Counted from the stretch's first letter, positions 24,725 to 33,959 are shown. The stretch is DNA of 64,000 nt from Candidatus Pelagibacter sp. FZCC0015 (GCF_007833635.1 NZ_CP031125.1:62001-126000); one strand, 5' to 3'. The notes: generated by a model from the letters alone, not told the origin. Program-made: numbers and translations.

Positions 24725-25246
24725 GTAACGAATACCATAACAGAGTATGGCATTATCTCAAAGGTGTTACATTGGCTCAGCGCAATTATTCTTTTTATAC
24801 AAATACCTTTAGGATTTTATCTAGTTGATTTGGATTTTGGTGAACAACGAATAACCATTGAAGATATACATGTTGCACTAGGTTTAACTGTTTTTTACAT
24901 AATAATAATAAGATTAATAAATAATATACTTAATCCAACTCCAAAATTAGATCCAAGTATTTTTAAGGGACAAAGGTTTCTAGCAAAGATGAACCATATT
25001 CTTTTATATATTGCTATTTTATCGATAACAATTTCAGGAATATTAAAAAAACTTTTTAACGGTGAACCTTTAGTAATTATTTTTAAAGAAATTATAATAA
25101 AAGAAAATTTTGAGCTTGCTGATCAATTTTACGATATTCATATTTTGTCAAACTATTTTCTTATAGGTCTAGTTGCTTTACATATAAGTGCTGTTATAAT
25201 TCATAAATTATTCTTTAAAGAAAATTTGTTAAAAAGAATATTATAA
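24719..25246 (+). CDS. Cytochrome b561 family membrane protein
   Basis: 175 aa with four membrane helices and heme-ligand histidines in SKVLHWLSA (His18), IEDIHVALGL, YDIHILSNYF and VALHISAVIIHKLF. Cytochromes b561 pass electrons across or along the inner membrane, often to a periplasmic c-type partner. The ATG is back-to-back with the divergent cytochrome c'-like start (shared ATGCAT), leaving no non-coding space. Its ribosome site, if any, lies inside the neighbour's coding strand. Confidence 0.83.
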   Translation: MHVTNTITEYGIISKVLHWLSAIILFIQIPLGFYLVDLDFGEQRITIEDIHVALGLTVFYIIIIRLINNILNPTPKLDPSIFKGQRFLAKMNHILLYIAILSITISGILKKLFNGEPLVIIFKEIIIKENFELADQFYDIHILSNYFLIGLVALHISAVIIHKLFFKENLLKRIL

Positions 25247-25262
25247 AAATTTACCGACACTT

Positions 25263-26579
25263 ATGGAAAAATCTTCTATTGGATATATTTTAAAATTATC
25301 CGTTCCGATCTTTTTTGCTAATTTAGCTATTCCACTAGTTGCTATTATTGATACTTCATTAATGGGTAATTTGGGTGATGTTTCTTATTTATCGGCGACT
25401 TCTGTAGCAGCAAATTTATTTTCGATGATTTTTTGGAGTTTTGGTTTTTTAAGAATGGGAACAGTTGGTATGGTTTCACAAGCACATGGAGCTGGAAATT
25501 ATAACGAGATAATTAATATAATTTTAAGAAATTTGTTATTTGTATTAATTTTATCTATTATTTTATTTATTGCTCAAAACTTAATCTTAAAGCTAAGTCT
25601 TCAGGTTTTTGAGCTAAATGATCAAACTACTGATTTTTATAAAGATTACTTTAAAATTAGAATTTATTCTGCACCTGGTGAACTTTCTCTTTATATTATT
25701 ACAGGTCTCTTTGTTGGACTGCAAAAAACCAAAATTTCAAGCATAGCAGTTGGTTTTTTTTCAATATTAAACATAATTTTAAGTATAATTTTTGTAACCC
25801 AATATAATCTAAACATTAAAGGTGTTGCTTACGGAACACTTTTTTCTGGAATAATTACTTCTATAATATTTTTAAGTTATACTTTCATTTACTTAAATAA
25901 TTTTTTAAAAATTAGTTTAAAAATAGATGAAATTATTAATCTTAATAAATTAAAATATATATTTAATATAAATTTTAACATTTTTATCCGAACTATTTTA
26001 CTTACTTTTTCTTTTTTATGGTTCACATATCTTGGTTCAAAAATTGGAGAAGAATATATTGCCGCTAATGCAATATTAATTAATCTTGTTTTTTTATCTG
26101 CATTTATTTTAGATGCATATGCATTTTCAACAGAAGGAATTATTGGCTATTCTCTGGGTAAGAAAGACAAAGATTTATTCAGTTCAATAGTTAAAAATTC
26201 ATTTATTTTGAGTTCTATTACAGGATTAGTAATTTCTATTGTTTATTATTTTATTCACAAGAATGTGATCTATATGATGTCTGATATTGATTTAGTAAGA
26301 TCATTAAGTTTAGATTATTCAATTTGGATGATCATTTTGCCTTTTTTTGCATCTTTTTGTTATCAATTTGATGGTATTTTTATTGGGGCTTCTCAAACAA
26401 AAGAAATTAGGAATGCTATGTTTTTTTCTGTTTCTTTATATCTGGTAATTTCTTTAATTCTTACAAATTACATTTCAAATAATGGAATTTGGATATCTCT
26501 CACAGTTTTTATGATTTTACGAGCCCTATCTTTATTTTACTATTTGAAAAGAATTTATTTAAGATTTAATGACAGCTAA
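25263..26579 (+). CDS. MATE-family efflux transporter (DinF-like)
   Basis: 438 aa, about 12 membrane helices. LSVPIFFANLAIPLVAIIDTSLMGNLGD is the typical MATE TM1 with the DTSLMG motif, followed by GFLRMGTVGMVSQAHGAGN. It is expected to export organic molecules against a Na+ or H+ gradient; the substrate cannot be told. It follows cytochrome b561 by 16 bp, and its 3' end overlaps the convergent DUF4396 gene by 14 bp. Confidence 0.88.
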   Translation: MEKSSIGYILKLSVPIFFANLAIPLVAIIDTSLMGNLGDVSYLSATSVAANLFSMIFWSFGFLRMGTVGMVSQAHGAGNYNEIINIILRNLLFVLILSIILFIAQNLILKLSLQVFELNDQTTDFYKDYFKIRIYSAPGELSLYIITGLFVGLQKTKISSIAVGFFSILNIILSIIFVTQYNLNIKGVAYGTLFSGIITSIIFLSYTFIYLNNFLKISLKIDEIINLNKLKYIFNINFNIFIRTILLTFSFLWFTYLGSKIGEEYIAANAILINLVFLSAFILDAYAFSTEGIIGYSLGKKDKDLFSSIVKNSFILSSITGLVISIVYYFIHKNVIYMMSDIDLVRSLSLDYSIWMIILPFFASFCYQFDGIFIGASQTKEIRNAMFFSVSLYLVISLILTNYISNNGIWISLTVFMILRALSLFYYLKRIYLRFNDS

Positions 26580-27006
26580 TACCATATTTCTTTAATCTCC
26601 AATAATTATATGGCCAAGGAGTTAAAAAACCAACAAGAAGCATTATCGGAACTACCCACCAAGTTAACATGGCTCCACCTGTTAAAAGATAATCAGTTAA
26701 ATTCATTGCAGCTTCCATGCTTACCATAGAAATAAAGCTCATCCCAAAAGCAGTTTTTAATGCATTTTTAAAAGTAAAGTTTTGTTTAAGTAATATAATT
26801 GTCTCTAAAATTATACTAGTAATTAGTCCATTTATAATTGCTAAAGTCATGATTGCAATAACTGGCCATGGGATACCAGTAATTTGAAAATATAAAATTG
26901 TACCAAAGTCACCAATAGCACAACCCAATAAACACCATGCTGTATTCTTAGCGCTTCTCCTCCAAGTATGCTTACATGACCAATTCAAAGTTGCGACTGC
27001 ACTCAT
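26566..27006 (-). CDS. DUF4396 membrane protein
   Basis: 146 aa. The N-terminal motif HTWRRSAKNTAWCLLGCAIGDFG is characteristic of DUF4396, followed by several hydrophobic helices and a MSMEAAMNLTDY segment. The His/Cys pattern could bind a metal, but no function is established. It overlaps the cytochrome c stop by 1 bp (start at 27006), so it is co-translated with a periplasmic cytochrome, hinting at a redox or metal-handling job. Confidence 0.75.
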   Translation of the reverse strand: MSAVATLNWSCKHTWRRSAKNTAWCLLGCAIGDFGTILYFQITGIPWPVIAIMTLAIINGLITSIILETIILLKQNFTFKNALKTAFGMSFISMVSMEAAMNLTDYLLTGGAMLTWWVVPIMLLVGFLTPWPYNYWRLKKYGISCH

Positions 27007-27440
27007 TAATTGCTCATATTAATTTGAATCTCATACAGATCAAGTGGCCAGTATGATTTAATATAAGCTAAAATATTGTCTATATCTTTATCAGACAATT
27101 TTTCTCCAAAACCCATCATTTTTCCCTCATAATTTTTAACCAATTTAGCTAATCCGTATTTGATTATTGCATGTAAAGTTTTATCATCATGATGCCAAGT
27201 ATGACCTGTGCCGTTTAAGGGGGGAGCTTTTCTATGTCCATCTTCATCTACACCCTTCCAGTTTTCAGCACCAGCTAAATTAATCATATGACAAGAAACA
27301 CAATTTCTTTCATATGCAATTTTTCCTCTTTCAATCATAAGTTTAGAATCAGTTGTTATGGGAAAATGATTGTGAGCACTTACTGTATTTGAAAAACTGA
27401 ATGTAAAGAAAACAATAACAAATGAAATGTGTTTGAACAT
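27006..27440 (-). CDS. Periplasmic class I cytochrome c
   Basis: 144 aa with a signal peptide (cleavage after VSA, about residue 22), a heme site CVSCH (Cys47, Cys50, His51) and an axial-Met segment GKMMGFGEKLSDKDIDNILAYIKSYWP near the C-terminus. It resembles small electron-transfer cytochromes c. It is divergent from the ETHE1-like hydrolase and precedes DUF4396 in a two-gene unit. Maturation would rely on a c-type system with CcdA. Confidence 0.88.
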   Translation of the reverse strand: MFKHISFVIVFFTFSFSNTVSAHNHFPITTDSKLMIERGKIAYERNCVSCHMINLAGAENWKGVDEDGHRKAPPLNGTGHTWHHDDKTLHAIIKYGLAKLVKNYEGKMMGFGEKLSDKDIDNILAYIKSYWPLDLYEIQINMSN

Positions 27441-27495
27441 AAAGATTATATGGATATTTGATTTATTATAACAAGTACATGTGTTATTTTAAGTC

Positions 27496-28179
27496 ATGAT
27501 ATTTAAGCAAGTTTTTGATACGAAATCGTCAACGTACACTTACATAATTGCATCAGGTAAAGGTCGAGAGGCTGTAATAATTGATCCAGTAATAGAAAAT
27601 GTTGAAAGCTACATTAAGTTACTAAACGAATTAAATTTAAAATTAGTTAAAGTAATAGATACACATATACATGCTGACCATGTAACAGGTGCAAGTAAAC
27701 TCAAGCAAGAAACTAATTGCTCTACAATTATGGGGGAACATACACCTGCTGATGCTGTAGAAATTAAAGTAAAAGATGATGAAATAATAAAAATTGACCA
27801 AATAAAAATCAAAGCAATGTATACACCTGGTCATACTTCTGACAGTTATAGTTTTTTAATGGATAACCATTTGTTTTCAGGAGATACTCTTTTGATCAAT
27901 GGCACAGGTAGAACTGATTTTCAAAATGGTAGTTCAAAAGATGCGTATAATTCAATTTTTAATAAATTGTTAAAATTACCTGAGGATACCATTTTGTATC
28001 CTGGTCATGATTATAATGGCAAGGTATCTAGTACAATTGGTAATGAAAAAAAATTTAATCCAAGATTGCAGGTTAAAGATGTTGATGAGTATGTAGAGCT
28101 TATGTCAAATCTTAATTTAGCTAAACCAGAATTAATAGATATTAATGTAAGTAGAAATATTAAGTTAGGTGCTAATTAA
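27496..28179 (+). CDS. ETHE1-like metallo-beta-lactamase-fold hydrolase (persulfide dioxygenase-like)
   Basis: 227 aa with the MBL metal motif H57-x-H59-x-D61-H62 (THIHADHVTG), His113 in YTPGHTSDSYSF, Asp130 and YPGHDYNG, plus GTGRTDFQNG and KKFNPRL, all typical of the ETHE1/persulfide dioxygenase branch. That enzyme oxidises glutathione persulfide to sulfite with iron and O2. A sulfur link is supported by the YeeE/YedE sulfur-transport pair at 45.6-46.5 kb, though they are not adjacent. The 3' end overlaps azlD by 8 bp. Confidence 0.83.
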   Translation: MIFKQVFDTKSSTYTYIIASGKGREAVIIDPVIENVESYIKLLNELNLKLVKVIDTHIHADHVTGASKLKQETNCSTIMGEHTPADAVEIKVKDDEIIKIDQIKIKAMYTPGHTSDSYSFLMDNHLFSGDTLLINGTGRTDFQNGSSKDAYNSIFNKLLKLPEDTILYPGHDYNGKVSSTIGNEKKFNPRLQVKDVDEYVELMSNLNLAKPELIDINVSRNIKLGAN

Positions 28180-28489
28180 AGATAACAAAAATTAAAAACC
28201 AATAAGAAACTAATCCAGCTGAAATTGTTGCAATAATATTTTTTGAAAAATAACCTACAATTACAGCAACTAATGCTCCAAAAATTTTAGGATCATTCAT
28301 TTCTATAAAAGTTCCAAAATCATTTATAAAGATCCCTGGGAATATTATTGCTGGGAATACTGCAGAAGGAACATATTCCAACACTGCTTTAATTTTATCT
28401 CCCAACATATCTCTACTTATTAAAGCGATCATAGTCATTCTAGTGAGGTAAGTTAATATTCCAGCAAAAATAATTGTAGTTAGTGTCAT
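28172..28489 (-). CDS. azlD: AzlD-type branched-chain amino acid transport subunit
   Basis: 105 aa with about four membrane helices. IIFAGILTYLTRMTMIALISRDMLGDKIKAVLEYVPSAVFPAII is the AzlD core. It pairs with the larger AzlC, whose gene overlaps it by 4 bp upstream. Together they export branched-chain amino acids or analogues. It lies downstream of the iron ABC operon on the same strand. Confidence 0.85.
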   Translation of the reverse strand: MTLTTIIFAGILTYLTRMTMIALISRDMLGDKIKAVLEYVPSAVFPAIIFPGIFINDFGTFIEMNDPKIFGALVAVIVGYFSKNIIATISAGLVSYWFLIFVIFN

Positions 28490-29172
28490 TTTTTTAACCT
28501 CAATAATAGTGCAGCTACAAATAAAGCAATTACTGGAGAAATAATTATGTAAGATTTAAATGGAGCGTCAAAAAATAACAGTGAACTCAAACCACAGGTA
28601 ATCATAACAATAACATGATCTAATTTTTTTAAATCCTGAACAACAATTGCTATAAATGTTAGAGGAATTGCAAATTTTAATCCAAGTTCCTCTGGAACAA
28701 ACGATCCTAAAACAATACCTGATAAAGTTGCAATTTGCCAACAAACCCACATTGTGCAGCCAGTACCAATTAAATGATAATGTAAAAATTCTTCACTTCT
28801 ATTTTTTTTGAAAAACTTATTAGACTCTGCAAAGCCTTGATCTACAACTACATATGAAATTAACAATTTTTTAATAAAAGATAATTTTTCTAAATATTCA
28901 GATAAAACAGCTCCATATAATAAATGTCTGGAATTTATAATTCCAACAGAAGCAACTGCAACTAAACTAGATGCGCCTCCTGATAACAACTGTAAAAATA
29001 CTATTTGTGAAGCTCCTCCAAAAATTATGAAGGACATTGCGTAGACCAAATATGGGTGAAATCCAAGTTCAACACCTATTGCTCCACAAATTATTCCAAA
29101 TGGAATTACAGAAAGCATATGTGGAGAAATATCCAACATCCCTCGAGTAAATAATTGTTTTTTGGTATGCAT
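28486..29172 (-). CDS. azlC: AzlC-family permease
   Basis: 228 aa with six or more membrane helices. AzlC signs include GMLDISPHMLSVIPFGIICGAIGVE, IIFGGASQIVFLQLLSGGAS and INSRHLLYGAVLSEYL. It is the large subunit of the AzlCD exporter for branched-chain amino acids. Its start lies 12 bp after the iron-transport ATPase stop, so read-through from the Fur-regulated iron operon is possible. Confidence 0.88.
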   Translation of the reverse strand: MHTKKQLFTRGMLDISPHMLSVIPFGIICGAIGVELGFHPYLVYAMSFIIFGGASQIVFLQLLSGGASSLVAVASVGIINSRHLLYGAVLSEYLEKLSFIKKLLISYVVVDQGFAESNKFFKKNRSEEFLHYHLIGTGCTMWVCWQIATLSGIVLGSFVPEELGLKFAIPLTFIAIVVQDLKKLDHVIVMITCGLSSLLFFDAPFKSYIIISPVIALFVAALLLRLKK

Positions 29173-29184
29173 TTGCTTGTTTTA

Positions 29185-30243
29185 TTAAAAACAAACTATG
29201 TGATCAATATTAATCGGTCTCTTAATTCCAAACTTTTCATCAGCTTCATGTTGATGTTCGTGATGAGAATGAACAAAAACTGGTATTAATAAATTGCTAT
29301 TAGTTTTTAAAGTATAAATAAAGTTTGTACCTCTAAATTTCCGATCCACTACCTCTAGCTTCAAATTGCTTTTGTCATCATGCTCAAGATCCTCTGGCTG
29401 TAATAAAAGTTGTACATTAGAACCTTTTGGATAATGTTTAGTGAAGTTACCTTTAATTGTTCCTAAATCATCATTTTCCAATGTGTTTTCGTCAGTAACT
29501 TTTGCAGGAATTAAAATGCCTCTATTTAAGAAATTAACAACATCCACAGAATTTGGGAAATGATAAACATTATATGGATCATCAAATTGTTTGAGTTCAC
29601 CATCTAAAATAATTCCACATTTACTTCCTAAATAAAAAGCTTCATAAGAGTCATGTGTAACAATTATTGTTGTAATTTTTAAATCTTTTAAGATTTGTTT
29701 TAATTTAACTTGTATTTCTTCTTTAAAACTCTGATCAATATTTGATAATGGTTCATCCAAAAGTAATAGATCAGGATTTGACATTAAAGATCTTGCTAAA
29801 GATGCTCTTTGTGCTTCTCCAGAACTTATTTCATGAGGAAATTTATCTAGAATATTTTCTAGATGAAGAAATTTCACTATATCTTTAAGGTTCAATCCTT
29901 TCTTTTTTTTTCTATTTCTTTCAGCTCCAAAGTTAATATTTTCTAAAACATTGTAATGTGGAAAAAGTGAATTATCTTGAAATGCTAATGATATATTTCT
30001 ATCTTCTGGTTCAACGTGATTTTCTTTAGAAGAAATTGTTTTATTTTTTAAAATAATTTTTCCTGAATGTATCTTTTCTAATCCAGCTATTGTTCTTAAA
30101 ATTGTAGTTTTTCCAATACCAGATGGTCCTAGAAGACATACAATATCACCTTCATTTTCTATATTAAAAGAAACATTATTCACTTTATTTTTTGAACTTG
30201 CTGCAAAAGTAACGTTTTCAATTTCTAAAAAATTATTTTTCAT
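29185..30243 (-). CDS. fbpC: Ferric iron ABC transporter ATP-binding subunit with His-rich tail
   Basis: 352 aa with Walker A GPSGIGKT (39-46), Q-loop LAFQDN, signature SSGEAQ (140-145), Walker B LLLLDEP (159-165), switch His in VTHDS and a C-terminal TOBE-like domain. Close to the end it carries five histidines within residues 325-332 (HSHHEHQH), not usual for FbpC as I know it. It powers ferric iron import with FbpA and FbpB, whose genes precede it. The His cluster could bind or sense metal. Confidence 0.9.
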   Translation of the reverse strand: MKNNFLEIENVTFAASSKNKVNNVSFNIENEGDIVCLLGPSGIGKTTILRTIAGLEKIHSGKIILKNKTISSKENHVEPEDRNISLAFQDNSLFPHYNVLENINFGAERNRKKKKGLNLKDIVKFLHLENILDKFPHEISSGEAQRASLARSLMSNPDLLLLDEPLSNIDQSFKEEIQVKLKQILKDLKITTIIVTHDSYEAFYLGSKCGIILDGELKQFDDPYNVYHFPNSVDVVNFLNRGILIPAKVTDENTLENDDLGTIKGNFTKHYPKGSNVQLLLQPEDLEHDDKSNLKLEVVDRKFRGTNFIYTLKTNSNLLIPVFVHSHHEHQHEADEKFGIKRPINIDHIVCF

Positions 30244-30245
30244 AT

Positions 30246-31856
30246 TTATTTATCTTTAAGAATATATCTTGATGTAATCAAAATGAAAACACTTGCTATA
30301 AGTATAAGTATCAAAGATGGTGCTGCGGCAGCTTCTAATAAGTCTTGAGAAGCAAAAATATAAGCTTGAGTAGCAAATGTTTCAAAATTAAATGGTCTCA
30401 TAATTAATGTAATTGGTAGCTCCTTAATTATTTCAATTGATAATAAGACACCAATTAATAAAACAGAATTTTTTAGATATGGGATGTGAATATTTATAAA
30501 TGTTTTCAATTTAGAATATCCTAACAAATAAGCACTTTCATCTATTGAGTAATTAATTTTAAGATAACCAGATTTAAGACCATTATTCGCTAAAGAATAA
30601 AATCTAATAAAATATACAATTACAAGTCCAGCAATTGATCCTATAAAAATTGCTTTAATATCAAAAAAATAAATTATATTTTTATCAAACCATGAAATAA
30701 ACGATATAAAAGCTACAGCTAAAATTATTCCTGGAATAGCGTAACCAGTAATTGAAAAAGTAGTTAAAATATCTAAAAGTTTATTTTTATTAATTCTATT
30801 TCCATAATTAGATATGAAAGATAATGAAATTAAAAGAAAGCTTGATAGAAAAACTAAAATTATTGTATTTGATAATAAATCAATAATATTTAGGTCTATA
30901 AAATGTTTTGGAAAAATTAATGTCCAATAAAGCATTTGAGTTACAGGAAATAAAAAACTTAAAAAAAATATTATTGAACAAAATAAAATTGCAAAAAATG
31001 ATTTCCAACCAGTTAATTTTTTTAAAGATTTTGATTTAAAATTACCTCTAGTATGTGAATGATATTGAGCTTTTTTTCTAGAAAAATTTTCTAAGACAAA
31101 TAAACCTAAAATAAATATTAACAAAAAAAATGATATTCTATTTGCTAATGCTAAATCATCAAAAGCTATCCATGCATCATAAATACCTGTAGTCAGAGTT
31201 GAAATTCCAAAAAAAGAAACGGCACCAAAATCTGAAAGAGTTTCCATAGCTACTAAGGATAATCCAGCCACAATTGCTGGTCTGGATGCTGGTAAAATAA
31301 TATTTAAAAATGTCTTTTTATTTGAAAAACCTAGGTTTTTACCTAGTTCAAGTAAATTCTGTGACTGATAGTGGAATGATGCTCTTGTCAAAACATAAAC
31401 ATATCCAAATAATGAAAATGAAATTGAAATTATTGCTCCAAACATCCCATCAAATTTTGGAATATAATTATTATAATCTCCCTCACCGAACAAACTTTTC
31501 ATAATTGAAAATGCTGTACCATAATTTTCAAAGAATGCTGTTAATGAATAAGCATAAATATAAGCAGGTACAGCAAATGATAAAATTAAAGCCCCTTTAA
31601 AAAATGATGAGCCTGGAAATTTATAAAATGAAACTAAATAAGCGCATCCTACTCCAATAATAAAGGTAGCTGATAAAACACCTATAAGAAGAGTTACCGA
31701 ATTAAAAATATATTCAAATAAAAAAGTATTTTTAATTATTGATAAATATTCTCCTGTAGGTTCGAAAAAACTACTAAATACAGTTACTATCGGTATAGCA
31801 ACTATAATTGATATAAGCAAAGAGCTTAAAAACCATATATTTAATTTATTACCCAT
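30246..31856 (-). CDS. fbpB: Ferric iron ABC transporter permease (fused two-domain)
   Basis: 536 aa with about 12 membrane helices in two halves, each with an EAA-type loop: ELGKNLGFSNKKTFLNIILPASRPAI near residue 175 and ESAYLLGYSKLKTFINIHIPYLKNS near residue 440. This duplicated form is typical of FbpB/SfuB. It lies 2 bp before the ATPase gene and 71 bp after the binding-protein gene, with a long stem-loop in between. Confidence 0.92.
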   Translation of the reverse strand: MGNKLNIWFLSSLLISIIVAIPIVTVFSSFFEPTGEYLSIIKNTFLFEYIFNSVTLLIGVLSATFIIGVGCAYLVSFYKFPGSSFFKGALILSFAVPAYIYAYSLTAFFENYGTAFSIMKSLFGEGDYNNYIPKFDGMFGAIISISFSLFGYVYVLTRASFHYQSQNLLELGKNLGFSNKKTFLNIILPASRPAIVAGLSLVAMETLSDFGAVSFFGISTLTTGIYDAWIAFDDLALANRISFFLLIFILGLFVLENFSRKKAQYHSHTRGNFKSKSLKKLTGWKSFFAILFCSIIFFLSFLFPVTQMLYWTLIFPKHFIDLNIIDLLSNTIILVFLSSFLLISLSFISNYGNRINKNKLLDILTTFSITGYAIPGIILAVAFISFISWFDKNIIYFFDIKAIFIGSIAGLVIVYFIRFYSLANNGLKSGYLKINYSIDESAYLLGYSKLKTFINIHIPYLKNSVLLIGVLLSIEIIKELPITLIMRPFNFETFATQAYIFASQDLLEAAAAPSLILILIASVFILITSRYILKDK

Positions 31857-31863
31857 TTTAACG

Positions 31864-31913
31864 AAGCACTAATGATATAAAGTAGGGTAATTAACTTTAT
31901 ACCAAAAGTGCTT
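31864..31913 (-). promoter_or_regulatory. Two-part stem-loop between fbpA and fbpB
   Basis: Arms AAGCACT (31864-31870) and AGTGCTT (31907-31913) flank inner arms TATAAAGT (31876-31883) and ACTTTATA (31894-31901), giving a 7-bp and an 8-bp helix separated by a 5/5 internal loop. There is no following T-run. The placement after the binding-protein gene matches the hairpins after dctP and proX, so transcript protection or partial termination favouring the binding protein is likely. Confidence 0.7.
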
Positions 31914-31927
31914 AGTGTTAACCTCTT

Positions 31928-32947
31928 TTATTTCCAACCAGCTAGTAACATTACTTCTAATGCATCAGCTTGGTTTTTTTTATAGTCTCCAACTTTTGTT
32001 TTTAAATCCTGTTTAAAATCTTTACTCATTTTTTTTACTAAATCATGTGGTTCAACACCTTCAATCATTGGATATTCAAATGTGTTGTTGACTATATGTT
32101 GTTGTGCTTCTTTTGTTAGAAGAAACTCTAATAATTTTTTTGCATTTTCTGGATTAGGAGAATTTTTTAAAATGCCTCCTCCACTTATATTCATATGAGT
32201 TCCTCTATCATTTTGATTTGGAAAGAAAGGCATTACTTTTAAAGCAGCTTCTTGTTGCTCTTTGCCTTTTTGACCTGATAACATCAATGCATAATAATAA
32301 GTATTGGCCACTGCTATGTCAGCTTCACCTGCGGCTACTGCTAAAATTTGAGCTCTATCATTTCCTTTAGGACTTCTTGCAAAATTAGAAACTAATTTTT
32401 TTGCCCATTTTAATGTTTCTTCTTTTCCATTATTTTTTATCAATGACGCAACAAGAGATTGATTATAAATATTATTTGACTTTCTAATAACAATCTTTCC
32501 TTTCCACTTTGAATTGGCTAAATCTTCATATGTCATTCCACTTAGATCACTTAAACTTACTCTATCTGGTGAATAATAAATAATTCTTGCTCTCTTTGCG
32601 ATACCTGTCCAATTATCTGATCTAAAATTTGAGGGGACGGTAGCTTCAATAATTGGTGTCATTGAGTTTTGAAACATTCCTTTTGCATCAAAAGCTCCTA
32701 ATCTTCCAGCATCAGCAGTGATATATAAATCTGCCTTTGAGTCTTGTCCTTCCTCACTTATTCTTTTTTGTAAAGCTTTGTCTTTTCCTGATACTACGTT
32801 TACTTTAATTCCTGTCTTTGCAGTAAATTTTTGATACAACTGAATATCAGAGTCATAATGTCTTGCGCTAAAAACGTTTACTTCATTTGCAAAACTAAAC
32901 TTGGCAAAGAAAACCAAAACTATTCCTATTAAACTTATTTTTTTCAT
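31928..32947 (-). CDS. fbpA: Ferric iron ABC transporter substrate-binding protein
   Basis: I start it at the ATG at 32947 (MKKISLIGI) since a signal peptide (cleavage near SFA-NEV, about residue 21) begins there after an AGGACAATA leader; the 17 earlier codons in frame run into the iron operator. The mature protein opens NVFSARHYDSDIQLYQKF, the FbpA/FutA hallmark, and has the Tyr-rich ANTYYYALML segment that contributes iron-binding tyrosines. It delivers periplasmic Fe3+ to FbpBC. Two Fur-like palindromes precede it. Confidence 0.92.
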   Translation of the reverse strand: MKKISLIGIVLVFFAKFSFANEVNVFSARHYDSDIQLYQKFTAKTGIKVNVVSGKDKALQKRISEEGQDSKADLYITADAGRLGAFDAKGMFQNSMTPIIEATVPSNFRSDNWTGIAKRARIIYYSPDRVSLSDLSGMTYEDLANSKWKGKIVIRKSNNIYNQSLVASLIKNNGKEETLKWAKKLVSNFARSPKGNDRAQILAVAAGEADIAVANTYYYALMLSGQKGKEQQEAALKVMPFFPNQNDRGTHMNISGGGILKNSPNPENAKKLLEFLLTKEAQQHIVNNTFEYPMIEGVEPHDLVKKMSKDFKQDLKTKVGDYKKNQADALEVMLLAGWK

Positions 32948-32982
32948 TATTGTCCTATTCTTTACCCTAATTAATTTGCGAA

Positions 32983-32997
32983 TGAGAATTATTCTCA
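32983..32997. promoter_or_regulatory. Fur-like 7-1-7 palindrome upstream of fbpA
   Basis: TGAGAAT-T-ATTCTCA is a perfect 7-1-7 inverted repeat, differing from the classical Fur consensus TGATAATnATTATCA at one symmetric position. It is 36 bp upstream of the chosen fbpA start, where a promoter would be. In alphaproteobacteria a Fur, Mur or Irr-type regulator could bind it; which one is not told by the site. Confidence 0.8.
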
Positions 32998-32999
32998 AT

Positions 33000-33018
33000 G
33001 CGAATGATTATCAATCGC
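33000..33018. promoter_or_regulatory. Second Fur/Irr-like palindrome upstream of fbpA
   Basis: GCGAATGAT-T-ATCAATCGC is a 19-bp inverted repeat with one mismatch pair. Its centre is 19 bp from that of the neighbouring palindrome, so two dimers could bind on nearly the same face of the helix. The TGATTATCA core matches half-sites of iron operators. Tandem sites suggest strong or cooperative iron repression of the fbp operon. Confidence 0.65.
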
Positions 33019-33071
33019 ATAGATTGTCTCAGAAAGCAAGATATATTTAATATTATTTTTAGAGGAGATTT

Positions 33072-33959
33072 CTATTTCCAGTCGCCGATTTTACTGAATA
33101 AGAAGTTTCTAAAAGCTTGAACTCTAGCTGTGTTTTTTAAGGATTGTGGGTACACAAAGTGAGCTTCTGTTATTGGTCCTTCTACTTTCGGAAGTACTTT
33201 AATAACGTTATTAGAATTTGATACTAAATATTCTGGAAGTGCAGCTAATCCTACTCCAGACTCAACTGCTAACAGTAATCCCATAACACTATTCACTTTC
33301 ATGATTGATTTTCTTTTCTTTCCATCATGCATTCCAATTTTTAACGCCCAATCAGGGTTATAAACTGGAGAAGGAGCACCTTTTCCAAAAGAAATAAATT
33401 TATGTTTATTTAAGTCTCCTATTGTTTTTGGCATCCCATTTTTTTCTAAGTACTTATTTGATCCATAAATATAGTACTTAATATCAACTAATTTTTTTTG
33501 AATATAATTAAGCTGTTTTGGTCTTCTCATGAAAATCCCAATATCTGCTTGTCGAGTACTTAAATCTAATTCTTTGTCATCAAAAACTAATTCGATTTCA
33601 ATTTCAGGGTTAAGTCTCATAAATTCTTGAATTCTAGGTGTTAACCAGTGAGTTCCAAAACTTCTGACAGTAGTAATTGTTAATTTACCTGTTGGCTTAC
33701 TTTTTTGGTCTCCTAATGAGGTTTCAACTTCTTTTAGTTTACTTATTACTTCATGGGCTGTTTTAAAGACATATTCACCATTTTCTGTAAGTGTTAGTCC
33801 TCTTGCGTGTCTTTCAAACAATTGTACTTTTAAATCTTGTTCTAATGATTGAATTTGTCTGCTAATTGCTGATTGACTAAGATTTAAGTTAACAGTAGCG
33901 TTCGTAAAACTACCTGCTTCTGCTACAGCATGAAAAATTTTTAATTTATCCCAATCCAT
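33072..33959 (-). CDS. LysR-family transcriptional regulator
   Basis: 295 aa: an N-terminal winged helix (WDKLKIFHAVAEAGSFTNATVNLNLSQSAISRQIQSLE, residues 2-40) and a LysR ligand-binding domain ending with TARVQAFRNFLFSKI. The start overlaps the acuI stop as TAATG, so it is made with acuI. By usual logic it may regulate the folE-acuI unit or another acid-responsive gene. The FERHARGLTLTENGEYVF loop is canonical. Confidence 0.9.
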   Translation of the reverse strand: MDWDKLKIFHAVAEAGSFTNATVNLNLSQSAISRQIQSLEQDLKVQLFERHARGLTLTENGEYVFKTAHEVISKLKEVETSLGDQKSKPTGKLTITTVRSFGTHWLTPRIQEFMRLNPEIEIELVFDDKELDLSTRQADIGIFMRRPKQLNYIQKKLVDIKYYIYGSNKYLEKNGMPKTIGDLNKHKFISFGKGAPSPVYNPDWALKIGMHDGKKRKSIMKVNSVMGLLLAVESGVGLAALPEYLVSNSNNVIKVLPKVEGPITEAHFVYPQSLKNTARVQAFRNFLFSKIGDWK

